The notes: generated by a model not told the origin, from the sequence alone. A stretch of 11,953 bases of DNA from an uncultured Clostridia bacterium (GCA_958445555.1 CAUCSW010000008.1:1-11953), one strand, 5' to 3'; positions 1 through 6,482 are shown, counted from the first letter of the stretch. Made by a program: numbers and translations.

Positions 1-346
1 GCTCGACCTTTCCCATTCCCGTTTCATCCACACCGAGTTCAGCCATGATCTGAGCTTCAGACCTTGTGAGATCTCTTATCGCGGTGATGATCTTTTCTCT
101 TTCTTCAACGCTCATTGAGCGGACCGCCTTATAGCCTGCGTTTGCGGCATCTATGGCGTCGTTCATATCCTCATAAACACCAACATACCGTCTGCCTTTA
201 TATTCAGCACCGTTGTAAGGCTTTTTTTCGGCAACCGCATCGGCCGATGCCGAAGCGACAGTTGCAGAAGACTGCTTTCCGTCCGACAGACTGCTTATTA
301 CCTGTTTTACGATGCTTTCGATCTGTTTGGAATCAAGTTGAGCCAT
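1..346 (-). CDS. CoA-acylating aldehyde dehydrogenase, N-terminal part (PduP/EutE-like)
   Basis: The first 115 codons are present, from ATG at 346-344; the rest runs off the left edge. By family this enzyme oxidises propionaldehyde (or acetaldehyde) to the acyl-CoA with NAD+ inside the shell. Residues 1-20 form an amphipathic helix (MAQLDSKQIESIVKQVISSL) typical of an encapsulation peptide. A low-complexity Ser/Ala linker (about 21-40) follows, then the start of the catalytic domain (YKGRRYVGVYEDMNDAIDAA) and the motif ETGMGKVE at the edge, as in PduP/EutE. A GAGGTG ribosome binding site lies 6 bases before the ATG. It follows the acetate kinase gene by 15 bases, so it is probably the next gene of the same transcript. 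The catalytic cysteine is outside the window. The family call is firm; the substrate is inferred from the locus. Confidence 0.9.
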   Translation of the reverse strand, partial: MAQLDSKQIESIVKQVISSLSDGKQSSATVASASADAVAEKKPYNGAEYKGRRYVGVYEDMNDAIDAANAGYKAVRSMSVEEREKIITAIRDLTRSEAQIMAELGVDETGMGKVE

Positions 347-361
347 TTTTCACACCTCAGT

Positions 362-1564
362 TTATTTTCGGGAGACAATCTCCGCTGTGTCAAGTGCTAT
401 CATAAGTTCTTCATTAGTCGGAACGACCAGTACCTTTACACGCGATTCGGGAGCTGAGAGAAGATACTCTTCGCCTCTAGGCGCCTCGTCATTTGCTTTT
501 TTATCAAAGCTTATTCCGAGATACTCCATATCCTCGCAAACCATCTCGCGGACTTTCCTGTCATTTTCGCCTATACCCGCCGTAAACACCAAAACATCAA
601 GACCGTTCATTTCGGCAACATAAGCACCTATAAGCTTCTTTACACTGTTCACAAGCATTTTCTGCGCAAGGGCGGCGCGCTCATCACCTTTGTCGACCGC
701 GTTTTGGATTTCGCGAAGGTCGTTTGAGATACCGGACACGCCGAGTATTCCCGATTTTTTATTCAGCAGGGTATCCGCCTCGGCAACCGAAAGACCGTAT
801 TTATTCATTATGTAGGTGATAACGGTCGGATCAATCGCTCCCGAGCGGGTCCCCATTACGACTCCGTCCTGAGGGGTGAAGCCCATAGAGGTATCGATCG
901 CAACGCCGCCGAGCTCGGCAGTCACAGAAGAACCGTTTCCGAGATGACAGGTTATCATTTTCAGCTCTTCGGGGCTTTTGCCGAGGATCTCAGCCGTCCT
1001 CGCCGTTACATAACGGTGGGAAGTTCCGTGAAATCCGTATTTTCTCACCCTGTCATTTTCATAGAACTCATAGGGTATCGGATAAACATAGTTATGGGGC
1101 GGTATATCTCCGTAAAATGATGTGTCGAAAACGCCCACCTGCGGCGTGTTCGGCATAAGCGATATGCAGGCGCGCATTCCGGAAATAGCCGGCGGTCCGT
1201 GCAACGGATTGATCGGGACTATCGTTTCAAGGTAGTTTATCACATCGTCATCGATAATTGACGATCTTCTTAATTTTTCACCGCCGTGAGCGATCCTGTG
1301 ACCGACAGCGTCAATTTCACCTATATCGGATATAACGCCGTATTCTTTGTCGGTCAGCAGCCTCAAAACAAGCTCGATCGCTTCTTTATGGCTCGGCATC
1401 GGATAATCCGCTTCATATTTTCGCCCGTCCGAAGTCTTGTGTATAATTCTTCCGCCCGTGCCGATATTCTCACAGAGGCCCTTTACCGACACGGCACCCG
1501 TTTCGGTATCTATCAGCTGATACTTAAGCGAGGAGCTTCCGGCATTTATGACAAGTATCTTCAT
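362..1564 (-). CDS. ackA: Acetate/propionate kinase
   Basis: Full-length 400-residue acetokinase-family protein, which converts acyl-phosphate and ADP to the acid and ATP. Visible motifs: the N-terminal phosphate-binding NAGSSSLKY (7-15), GHRIAHGGE (88-96, with Arg90), VFDTSF with Asp147, FHGTSHR with His179, TCHLGNGSS, MGTRSGAIDP and FTAGIGEN. All key residues look intact. The start has GGAGAAGAAA just before the ATG. It sits 13 bases after the DeoR-type regulator and 15 before the aldehyde dehydrogenase. In this context it would harvest ATP from propionyl-phosphate, like PduW. No targeting helix is seen at either end, so it probably works in the cytosol. Acetate and propionate kinases cannot be told apart from sequence by eye. 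Confidence 0.93.
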   Translation of the reverse strand: MKILVINAGSSSLKYQLIDTETGAVSVKGLCENIGTGGRIIHKTSDGRKYEADYPMPSHKEAIELVLRLLTDKEYGVISDIGEIDAVGHRIAHGGEKLRRSSIIDDDVINYLETIVPINPLHGPPAISGMRACISLMPNTPQVGVFDTSFYGDIPPHNYVYPIPYEFYENDRVRKYGFHGTSHRYVTARTAEILGKSPEELKMITCHLGNGSSVTAELGGVAIDTSMGFTPQDGVVMGTRSGAIDPTVITYIMNKYGLSVAEADTLLNKKSGILGVSGISNDLREIQNAVDKGDERAALAQKMLVNSVKKLIGAYVAEMNGLDVLVFTAGIGENDRKVREMVCEDMEYLGISFDKKANDEAPRGEEYLLSAPESRVKVLVVPTNEELMIALDTAEIVSRK

Positions 1565-1577
1565 TTTCTTCTCCGAA

Positions 1578-2336
1578 TCAGTAAATTATATCAACGCCGC
1601 TCTCAGAGAAGCGGCTGAGCCAGACGCCGTCCGGCTCGCAGTCGGTAACCACGGTGTCGATCGATGAAAGGTCACAGACCTTCACAAATGACGCTTTGTC
1701 GAATTTTGAGGAATCGACCGCAAGTATTCTCTTCTTTGCCGAACCGAACATTGCGTTCTTGATAGCCGAATCCCTTTCGTTTGAATCGGTGACACCTATT
1801 GACGCGTCAATGCCCTTGCAGGAGCAGATCGCCATATCCACATGAAATCCCGAAACCATTTTTTCAGCCTGATAACCGACAAGCGAAAGAGCCCCCTCTT
1901 TGAGTGTGCCGCCGGTTGAAATGATGTTCCATTCCGACTTGTTGCACAGTTCTATGAGTATCTCTATTGAATTCGTGATTATGGTTATATCTTTACGGTT
2001 CATAATATGCTTTATGACGCAGAGCGCAGTTGTACTTGAGTCAAGCATCAGATAGGCGCCGTCATCGATCATATCGGCAATAAGCGCCGCTATGTGCTGC
2101 TTACCTTCGACATTTTTCTGCTTACGGACCTGAAAAGGGAGGTCAAGATTTATATTGTCAGCCTTAACGGCACCGCCGTATGTTTTATGAACCAAGCCGT
2201 CATTGTCCAGCTTTTCAAGATCGCGGCGTATCGTTTCTTCGGTAACACCGAATTCCTTGCTCAGATCGCTTACAAGCACCTTTCCCTCAAGGACGAGCTT
2301 TGACAGTATAGCGTTTCTCCGTTCAATGGCTAACAT
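1578..2336 (-). CDS. DeoR-family transcriptional regulator
   Basis: A 252-residue protein with the classic DeoR layout. The N-terminal winged helix-turn-helix (about 6-57) includes the signature VTEETIRRDLEKLDNDG and HKTYGGAV. The C-terminal sugar-phosphate sensing domain shows LDSSTTAL, ITNSIEI, STGGTL, GIDASIGVTDSNE and AVDSSKFDK. Members usually repress catabolic operons and are released by a phosphorylated sugar or intermediate, plausibly fuculose-1-P, rhamnulose-1-P or DHAP here. An AGGAG site lies 8 bases before the ATG. It lies inside the operon, 16 bases after the PduT-like gene and 13 before the kinase, so it is probably under its own control. A likely target is the repeat array at 9403-9453. 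Being a regulator is sure; the ligand and site are inferred. Confidence 0.92.
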   Translation of the reverse strand: MLAIERRNAILSKLVLEGKVLVSDLSKEFGVTEETIRRDLEKLDNDGLVHKTYGGAVKADNINLDLPFQVRKQKNVEGKQHIAALIADMIDDGAYLMLDSSTTALCVIKHIMNRKDITIITNSIEILIELCNKSEWNIISTGGTLKEGALSLVGYQAEKMVSGFHVDMAICSCKGIDASIGVTDSNERDSAIKNAMFGSAKKRILAVDSSKFDKASFVKVCDLSSIDTVVTDCEPDGVWLSRFSESGVDIIY

Positions 2337-2352
2337 CTGATCTACTCCTGAT

Positions 2353-2901
2353 TTATAAAATACTCTGCCAGAGTTTTATATCGGGGTTGGGGATCACGGA
2401 CGAATCAAGCAGCAAACCCTTATCGGCTGCCGTGGATTCCGCCTTTTCGATTGCCGCCTTAACTGCCGAGACAGATCCTGTGATCAAAAGGTATGATTTT
2501 CCGCACATACCTCTGCAAAGTCTCAGTTCAAGCAGATCGACAAGGCTGGTCTTTGCAGCCGTATCCGCCGCGACGACGGCACTCGCCGCAGAATATGTTT
2601 CAAGGACTCCGAGAGCCTCGGGATTCTCGGGTGCGACCGCACCGTATATTGCCGGAAAAATGGCATCGTGCGGGTTGCCGAGCACGAATGTGTCGACCAC
2701 CTTATCGCTTTTAAGCTTTGTCGCCGCTTCAACAGAAGCTTTGACCGCGCTTAGCTCGCCTGCGATAATAACTATGTATTTACCCGGACAGACGGTAGTG
2801 CTTTGAATAACCTCAACCTCTGCCGTTTTTATCATTGTATCGGCAGCGGCGATGCCCGAAGAAACGGTCATCAGCTCTACCATTCCGATAGCTTTATTCA
2901 T
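2353..2901 (-). CDS. pduT: PduT-like trimeric BMC shell protein (tandem BMC domains, Fe-S pore)
   Basis: A 182-residue protein with two BMC domains (about 4-88 and 96-178), which forms pseudohexameric trimers. The first domain carries TTVCPGKY with Cys38. PduT of Salmonella binds a [4Fe-4S] cluster at the trimer pore through Cys38, so this is probably a redox-active shell tile. The second domain has an extra pair, Cys129 and Cys133 (LRLCRGMCGKSY). Its ATG overlaps the TGA of the preceding PduS-like gene by one base (TGATG), so translation is probably coupled, which fits a PduS-PduT electron relay across the shell. The stop is followed after 16 bases by the regulator gene. Confidence in family and orientation is high; the cluster is inferred from the conserved cysteine. 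Confidence 0.92.
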   Translation of the reverse strand: MNKAIGMVELMTVSSGIAAADTMIKTAEVEVIQSTTVCPGKYIVIIAGELSAVKASVEAATKLKSDKVVDTFVLGNPHDAIFPAIYGAVAPENPEALGVLETYSAASAVVAADTAAKTSLVDLLELRLCRGMCGKSYLLITGSVSAVKAAIEKAESTAADKGLLLDSSVIPNPDIKLWQSIL

Positions 2902-4238
2902 CAGTCAAGCTCCTTTCGGCGGGTTACGATAACATACCTGTCGTTTACCTCGGTCACCGTTCCGTTTATTGACGAATGTATGGTGACAGACAACTTGCCT
3001 TCGGCGGCAGTGCCGATAACATCGCCTTTATTGACGGCGTCGCCCTGCTTGACTGCTGCCGAGGCAGGTACGCCTATATGCTGAGAAAGCATAATTTTGA
3101 CCTTGTCATATTCGATCTCGCGATCCACAAAGGGAGCGTCGACATTGTATTCCGCAAGGCCGAGTCTTTCAACCAGTCTTTCCACCGGTATCAGTCTGCC
3201 GCTTCTTTGTTCGCTCACGCCGTGCATGACCGCTTCAGGCGGGCGAACGCCGTTTTTACGAAGCTCTCCCCTGACCTTTCCTATAAGCATGGAGGGGCTG
3301 AGTCCCTGAAAACAGGAGAACATGGTGCACAGGTCGCATCCGCAGCAGAAGTTAGAGTTGAGAAAAGCTTCGCTGTCTGCGGTATTACCCGAGGCAAAGG
3401 CTCTCATAAGCCTTGCCGGATCAATGGGACTGCCGAGAAGATGGCGCGGGCAAAGGTCGGTGCAGTAATGGCACTGACAGCACGCAGCCATAACTCTGTG
3501 GACCGAAACGGTCGGTGCTTCGTTCTTTTTAGTGACGACATGATGATGGGCAGGCAGCACTATCACTGCATTGGAGGTCTTTGTTACCACATCGTTTTCA
3601 TTGACAAGCGGACCTGTCATCGGTCCACCGCCGACAAGTGCAAAGTCCTTCACCGTTGCTCCGCCTGCGGCCTTGATGACCTCCGCATATGTAACGCCGA
3701 GCGGCACTTTAAGTGTTACAGGTGCCTTGACCGCTCCGGTAACGGTTATATATTTTGAGCTGACGCCCTCACCCTTTATTGCGTGATAGGCATTAAACAT
3801 GGTTTCGACATTATAAACTATAACACCGACACTTATCGGTAATTTGCCGGCGCCGACGACGCGACCCGTCGTCTCATATATTGTAACGACCTCATCTCCC
3901 GACGGGTACGCCTCAGGGAGAAGTCCGATCCGTGCCTTCGGATGCGAAGGCAGCGCCGACTTCACCGCTTCCACAGCCTTTTTATAAGAAGGCTTGACCG
4001 CCACAATTATATTGTCGGCACCTACGGCTTCCGCCACGGTGTCAAGTGCCGTAAGGATCTCCTCCGTATGCAACGCAAGCAGCTGCCTGTGAAGTCTGAG
4101 CAAGGGCTCACACTCGGCGCAGTTGAGGATTATGGTATCGGCATTTTCATTAAGTTTTGCGTAGGACGGGAATCCGGCACCGCCTGCTCCGACTACGCCG
4201 CCGTCCCTCAACTTCTTTGAAAGTTCCGTTATATTCAT
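2901..4238 (-). CDS. pduS: PduS-like / RnfC-related flavo-iron-sulfur electron-transfer protein
   Basis: A 445-residue protein counted from ATG at 4238-4236; an in-frame TTG at 4247 would add three residues. The N-terminal part has the RnfC/NuoF-like FMN/NADH fold signature GAGGAGFPSY and LNCAECEP. A middle region carries two 4Fe-4S motifs: C-x2-C-x2-C-x3-C-P at about 253-264 (CCQCHYCTDLCP) and C-x2-C-x2-C-x4-C at about 298-309 (CCGCDLCTMFSC). The C-terminal domain resembles the RnfC barrel (VKQGDAVNKGDVIG). In Salmonella, PduS is a cobalamin reductase. No B12-dependent enzyme is visible here, so general NADH or electron exchange with the lumen through PduT is more likely. It starts within 6 bases of the EutN stop and overlaps PduT by one base, so the three are probably coupled. 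In the second cluster the usual CP is CF. Confidence 0.92.
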   Translation of the reverse strand: MNITELSKKLRDGGVVGAGGAGFPSYAKLNENADTIILNCAECEPLLRLHRQLLALHTEEILTALDTVAEAVGADNIIVAVKPSYKKAVEAVKSALPSHPKARIGLLPEAYPSGDEVVTIYETTGRVVGAGKLPISVGVIVYNVETMFNAYHAIKGEGVSSKYITVTGAVKAPVTLKVPLGVTYAEVIKAAGGATVKDFALVGGGPMTGPLVNENDVVTKTSNAVIVLPAHHHVVTKKNEAPTVSVHRVMAACCQCHYCTDLCPRHLLGSPIDPARLMRAFASGNTADSEAFLNSNFCCGCDLCTMFSCFQGLSPSMLIGKVRGELRKNGVRPPEAVMHGVSEQRSGRLIPVERLVERLGLAEYNVDAPFVDREIEYDKVKIMLSQHIGVPASAAVKQGDAVNKGDVIGTAAEGKLSVTIHSSINGTVTEVNDRYVIVTRRKELD

Positions 4239-4243
4239 CTTTA

Positions 4244-4528
4244 TCAATCATCCAAACCGATAGAATTATCAATTATTCCGACTATTGCGGCATCGACCGG
4301 AGCTTCTGCCATTCCGCAGCCGATTCGGGCTGCGCTTCCGGTCGCAACAAGTACCGTCTCTCCGATACCTGCGCCGACATTGTCGACCGCAATTATTTTC
4401 TCTTTGCCCATTTTGCATATAGGCTCAACAATCATAAACTTGCTGCCCAAAAGGCGCTCGTTCTTACGCGTGGCAACCACGCTTCCCACGACTTTACCGG
4501 CTATCATCTGTCGTTGTTCCTTTCGCAT
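4244..4528 (-). CDS. eutN: BMC pentamer vertex protein (EutN/CcmL family)
   Basis: A 94-residue protein of the EutN/CcmL family, which closes the twelve vertices of the shell as pentamers. Recognisable features are MIAGKVVGSVVATRKNERLLG at the start of the core, the conserved AVDNVGAGIGETVLVATGSAAR, and the closing VDAAIVGIID strand. The core aligns from Met8. The upstream ATG at 4528 has the better ribosome binding site (AGGTGA, 6 bases away), while the internal ATG at 4507 has only AAAGGA about 10 bases away, so I keep the longer form and flag both. It is the only pentamer gene in the window. It follows a gap with a hairpin and its own candidate promoter, which would let this low-copy component be made at a different level from the hexamers. 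Confidence 0.93.
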   Translation of the reverse strand: MRKEQRQMIAGKVVGSVVATRKNERLLGSKFMIVEPICKMGKEKIIAVDNVGAGIGETVLVATGSAARIGCGMAEAPVDAAIVGIIDNSIGLDD

Positions 4529-4609
4529 ATCTCTTCACCTGCCGCAAGCGATGCCGAAATAAAGCATTCCGACGCTTATTATGCGGCTTTGGATGCCAAT
4601 ATTACCGTT

Positions 4610-4638
4610 ATATTACGATGCTTTTTCGTTACCGTCAA
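4610..4638 (-). promoter_or_regulatory. Candidate sigma-A promoter for the eutN-pduS-pduT-regulator-kinase segment
   Basis: Reading the minus strand, TTGACG at 4638-4633 is followed after exactly 17 bases by TAATAT at 4615-4610. The -35 box matches consensus at five of six positions; the -10 at four. A transcript would start near 4603 and leave a leader of about 75 bases before the EutN ATG. It lies directly downstream of a terminator-like hairpin, which is where a second promoter would be useful. It is predicted from sequence only, and the -10 is imperfect. Confidence 0.5.
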
Positions 4639-4642
4639 ACCG

Positions 4643-4663
4643 AAAACGGCGTAACGCCGCCTT
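4643..4663 (-). terminator. Terminator- or attenuator-like hairpin after the hexamer genes
   Basis: On the minus strand the RNA folds into a 9-pair stem (AAGGCGGCG with CGCCGUUUU, two G-U pairs) closed by a UUA loop, and the U run forms the 3' arm. The U tract is short and is followed by CGGUUUG, so termination would be partial at best. It sits in the 227-base gap between the last hexamer gene and eutN, immediately before the candidate promoter. Confidence 0.45.
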
Positions 4664-4680
4664 CTGTTTCAATGTGGCTG

Positions 4681-4704
4681 TGGCTCCCGCGGCCGCGGGA
4701 GCCA
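4681..4704. repeat. 24-base perfect GC-rich palindrome
   Basis: The sequence TGGCTCCCGCGG/CCGCGGGAGCCA is a perfect palindrome. As RNA it would form a very stable 10-pair stem with a GGCC tetraloop. No U tract follows on the minus strand, so it is not a standard terminator. It lies 51 bases after the stop of the hexamer gene at 4756, where such hairpins often block 3' exonucleases and stabilise upstream mRNA. A DNA-level role as a dyad binding site is also possible. Confidence 0.7.
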
Positions 4705-4755
4705 AACAACATTTGCGACTTGTAACTGATCAATTACGCGCGAAGTTTTGAGCTC

Positions 4756-5034
4756 TTATTTAAGAGTAGGCAAAATCTTCTCGACATCTGCGTGAGGTCT
4801 GGGGATTACATGAACTGCAACCAGCTCGCCGAGCTTGGAAGCTGCGGAAGCGCCTGCTTCCGTTGCCGCCTTGACAGCGCCGACATCACCGCGAACCATA
4901 ACGGATACGAGTCCCGAACCGATCTTCTCGGTTCCGATAAGCTCAACATTAGCTGCCTTGCACATTGCATCGGCTGCCTCTATTGAAGCTACAAGTCCTC
5001 TGGTTTCAACCATTCCGAGTGCTTCGAGTGCCAT
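4756..5034 (-). CDS. BMC-H hexameric shell protein, copy 1 (PduA/EutM-like)
   Basis: A 92-residue single BMC-domain protein of canonical length, forming the flat hexamers of the shell facets. Features: [28 protein letters not shown] at the start, the pore loop EKIGSG (about residues 36-41), [17 protein letters not shown], and [14 protein letters not shown] near the end. The pore is the PduA type, expected to pass small polar metabolites such as 1,2-propanediol. It differs from each of the two sister copies (5114-5392 and 6180-6458) at only six residues. A strong AGGAGG site precedes the ATG. It is the last hexamer gene of the shell cluster; a 227-base gap with hairpins follows. Confidence 0.96.
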   Translation of the reverse strand: MALEALGMVETRGLVASIEAADAMCKAANVELIGTEKIGSGLVSVMVRGDVGAVKAATEAGASAASKLGELVAVHVIPRPHADVEKILPTLK

Positions 5035-5057
5035 TGTGATTTCCTCCTGTAAGTATT

Positions 5058-5083
5058 TTTATCCGCTTTTTGCGGTGGATAAA
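5058..5083 (-). other. Intercistronic stem-loop between two hexamer genes
   Basis: The 79-base gap between the long hexamer gene and copy 1 contains an inverted repeat, TTTATCC and GGATAAA, with an inner CCGC/GCGG that can pair instead around an AAAAA loop. It lies just upstream of the AGGAGG of the next gene. No run of U follows, so it is more likely a processing or stability element than a terminator. The fold is weak and the role unknown. Confidence 0.3.
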
Positions 5084-5113
5084 CTATAATTGTAAACTTG
5101 CCTTCCGTGCTCC

Positions 5114-5392
5114 TTATTTCAGAACGGGAAGGATCTTTTCAACATCCGCATGTGGTCTGGGGATCACATGGACCGCAACAAGCTCACCAAGCTTGGAAGC
5201 AGCCGCTGCGCCCGCCTCAGTGGCAGATTTGACCGCGCCGACATCGCCGCGGACCATAACGGATACGAGTCCCGAACCGATCTTCTCGGTTCCTACGAGT
5301 TCGACATTGGCTGCCTTGCACATTGCGTCGGCTGCCTCTATGGATGCTACAAGACCTCTTGTTTCTATCATTCCGAGTGCTTCAAATGCCAT
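5114..5392 (-). CDS. Internal-start short isoform: canonical BMC-H, copy 2
   Basis: In-frame product of the second start in the long shell gene: 92 residues with the same length, pore loop (EKIGSG) and C-terminus ([10 protein letters not shown]) as the other hexamer copies. It differs from copy 1 at six positions (for example Phe3, Ile8, Ser56, Val90). The evidence for separate translation is GGAGG at 5405-5401 with an 8-base A-rich spacer before the ATG at 5392. This is as good as the sites of the stand-alone copies, and nothing else in the frame needs it. It would give plain hexamer subunits able to co-assemble with the extended form. Confidence 0.7.
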   Translation of the reverse strand: MAFEALGMIETRGLVASIEAADAMCKAANVELVGTEKIGSGLVSVMVRGDVGAVKSATEAGAAAASKLGELVAVHVIPRPHADVEKILPVLK

Positions 5393-5791
5393 TTTTTTAA
5401 CCTCCGTGTTTTTCTGTGATACCGCCGTTTTTGCCTCGGCCGCTCCGACGGCCTTTTGTTGTTCGACTTCGGGCTTGGATACTTCAGTCTCCGCCTTATC
5501 GATTTGCTTTGCATCCGAATCAGACGCCTTCACTGCCGATTCAGCTTTTATAATGCTCCTCTCGGCTCTGTTCGGCTGCACCGCCGAATTCTCATCCAAC
5601 TTCATCTCGCCGAGATTTTTCTCATCAAGTCTCTTCTCGCCGGACCTCTTTTCGGCAGACTCTTTTGCGTCGAACTTATTTCCGTCGAATTTCTTCTCGG
5701 CGGGTCTCTTATCGTCCTTACCCTTTTCGACGGGCTTCTTTTCGCCGGGCTTTACATCTTTACGCGACATAAATACGCCGTTTTCCGACAT
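5114..5791 (-). CDS. BMC-H shell protein with long charged N-terminal extension (probable dual-start gene)
   Basis: The full 225-residue product has a hydrophilic, Lys/Glu/Asp-rich, Gly-poor extension (1-133) with no recognisable fold, then a complete 92-residue hexamer domain (134-225) nearly identical to the two sister shell proteins. Residues 16-70 run in a five-residue repeat ([25 protein letters not shown] and so on). The ATG at 5791 has GAGGTGA 6 bases upstream. An internal ATG at 5392 (Met134, MAFEALGM) has its own GGAGG at 5405-5401, 8 bases away, exactly where a normal hexamer gene would start. Both forms are therefore likely made, like PduB/PduB' or the carboxysome CcmM forms. The extension could face the lumen or cytosol and bind cargo, other shells or a filament; this is inference. 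It lies 12 bases after the 118-residue shell gene. Confidence 0.9.
   Translation of the reverse strand: MSENGVFMSRKDVKPGEKKPVEKGKDDKRPAEKKFDGNKFDAKESAEKRSGEKRLDEKNLGEMKLDENSAVQPNRAERSIIKAESAVKASDSDAKQIDKAETEVSKPEVEQQKAVGAAEAKTAVSQKNTEVKKMAFEALGMIETRGLVASIEAADAMCKAANVELVGTEKIGSGLVSVMVRGDVGAVKSATEAGAAAASKLGELVAVHVIPRPHADVEKILPVLK
5582..5746 (-). repeat. Degenerate 15-base / pentapeptide repeat in the shell protein extension
   Basis: Codons 16-70 of the long shell protein read as eleven consecutive five-residue units in one register: [55 protein letters not shown]. The rough consensus is [GAD]-E-K-[KR]-x. At DNA level this is a decayed 15-base tandem repeat. It implies growth of the extension by slippage or unequal exchange. 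Confidence 0.75.
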
Positions 5792-5803
5792 TCGGTATCA
5801 CCT

Positions 5804-6160
5804 CTATACTTCACTTATGTACCCCTCGTCGGTCTCCGCATTCGCGGTCGACTCCGGCTTTTTCTGCCCATTTTCGGACTTGTTTTTGAGGCGAGATGCG
5901 CTCAGAGCAACCAATCTCAGCACCTCGGGGTGCGGATTGGCGATCACCGAATATGCAGCAGGCTTTATTATTCCGCCTCTTACGGCATTTTCAACTGCGG
6001 CGGTGACTGCGGAAACCTGACCTTCAACAATTATCGTAACAAGTCTGCCTCCGAGCTTACGCTCCCAGCTTACAAAACTGACATCGGCGGATTTACACAT
6101 TATGTCCAGACAGTCTACCGCGCCGGTAACACTCTGGACTTCGACAAATCCCAAAGACAT
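5804..6160 (-). CDS. BMC-H-type shell protein with charged C-terminal tail
   Basis: A 118-residue protein with one BMC domain (about 1-88), starting MSLGFVEVQSVTGAVDCLDIMC and ending its core near SVIANPHPEVLRLV. The pore segment reads SWERKLGGRLVT, so the common KIGSG is replaced by KLGGR. This puts an Arg next to the expected pore and would change charge and permeability. Residues 89-118 form a hydrophilic tail (NKSENGQKKPESTANAETDEG) with no cysteines, unlike the Fe-S tail of PduK. A GGAG site lies 9 bases before the ATG. It is 19 bases after hexamer copy 3 and 12 before the long-extension gene. It is a divergent facet subunit; the exact subgroup is unknown. Confidence 0.9.
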   Translation of the reverse strand: MSLGFVEVQSVTGAVDCLDIMCKSADVSFVSWERKLGGRLVTIIVEGQVSAVTAAVENAVRGGIIKPAAYSVIANPHPEVLRLVALSASRLKNKSENGQKKPESTANAETDEGYISEV

Positions 6161-6179
6161 AAGCTATTTCTCCGTTCGA

Positions 6180-6458
6180 TTATTTCAGAACGGGAAGGAT
6201 CTTCTCAACATCCGAATGAGGTCTCGGAATTACATGGACGGCAACAAGCTCGCCAAGCTTGGATGCAGCTGCCGCACCTGCCTCTGTAGCGGCCTTTACC
6301 GCTCCGACATCGCCGCGCACCATAACGGATACGAGTCCGGAACCTATCTTCTCGGTTCCCACAAGTTCAACATTGGCTGCCTTGCACATTGCATCGGCTG
6401 CTTCGATATTTGCTACGAGTCCTCTGGTCTCTACCATTCCCAAAGCTTCAAGTGACAT
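6180..6458 (-). CDS. BMC-H hexameric shell protein, copy 3 (PduA/EutM-like)
   Basis: A 92-residue canonical hexamer subunit. The start [22 protein letters not shown], the pore loop EKIGSG and the end [13 protein letters not shown] match the two downstream copies, with six differences from each (for example Ser2, Asn17 and Ser82). GGAGGAATTCATT precedes the ATG, a strong ribosome binding site. It sits 24 bases after the 104-residue shell gene and 19 before the 118-residue one. As a close paralogue it should co-assemble with copies 1 and 2; why three nearly equal copies are kept is unclear, but dosage is the simplest reason. Confidence 0.96.
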   Translation of the reverse strand: MSLEALGMVETRGLVANIEAADAMCKAANVELVGTEKIGSGLVSVMVRGDVGAVKAATEAGAAAASKLGELVAVHVIPRPHSDVEKILPVLK

Positions 6459-6482
6459 AATGAATTCCTCCGAATACGATAA

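Noticed and set aside
362..2901. PduL-type phosphotransacylase, expected between the dehydrogenase and the kinase
   Set aside because: No such gene is in the window. It probably lies beyond the left edge or elsewhere in the genome.
2976..3758. Plus-strand open frame, about 260 codons, opposite the PduS-like gene
   Set aside because: No recognisable protein, and it is fully covered by a well-supported gene on the other strand.
4157..4654. Plus-strand open frame reaching into the eutN upstream gap
   Set aside because: Most of it is the reverse of pduS and eutN codons, and the product has no family features. The gap itself is better explained by hairpins and a promoter.
5114..5791. Frameshift or assembly error fusing a small upstream gene to a hexamer gene
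   Set aside because: The frame is continuous, both starts have ribosome sites at good spacing, and the repeat register runs without a break. I treat it as a real dual-start gene, but a lost stop codon in evolution remains possible.
5070..6020. Long plus-strand open frame, about 316 codons, opposite the shell genes
   Set aside because: It mirrors the repeated hexamer genes and their Lys/Glu-rich extension, giving Ser/Phe-rich text with no domain and no good ribosome site. The minus-strand genes have clear families and strong start sites.
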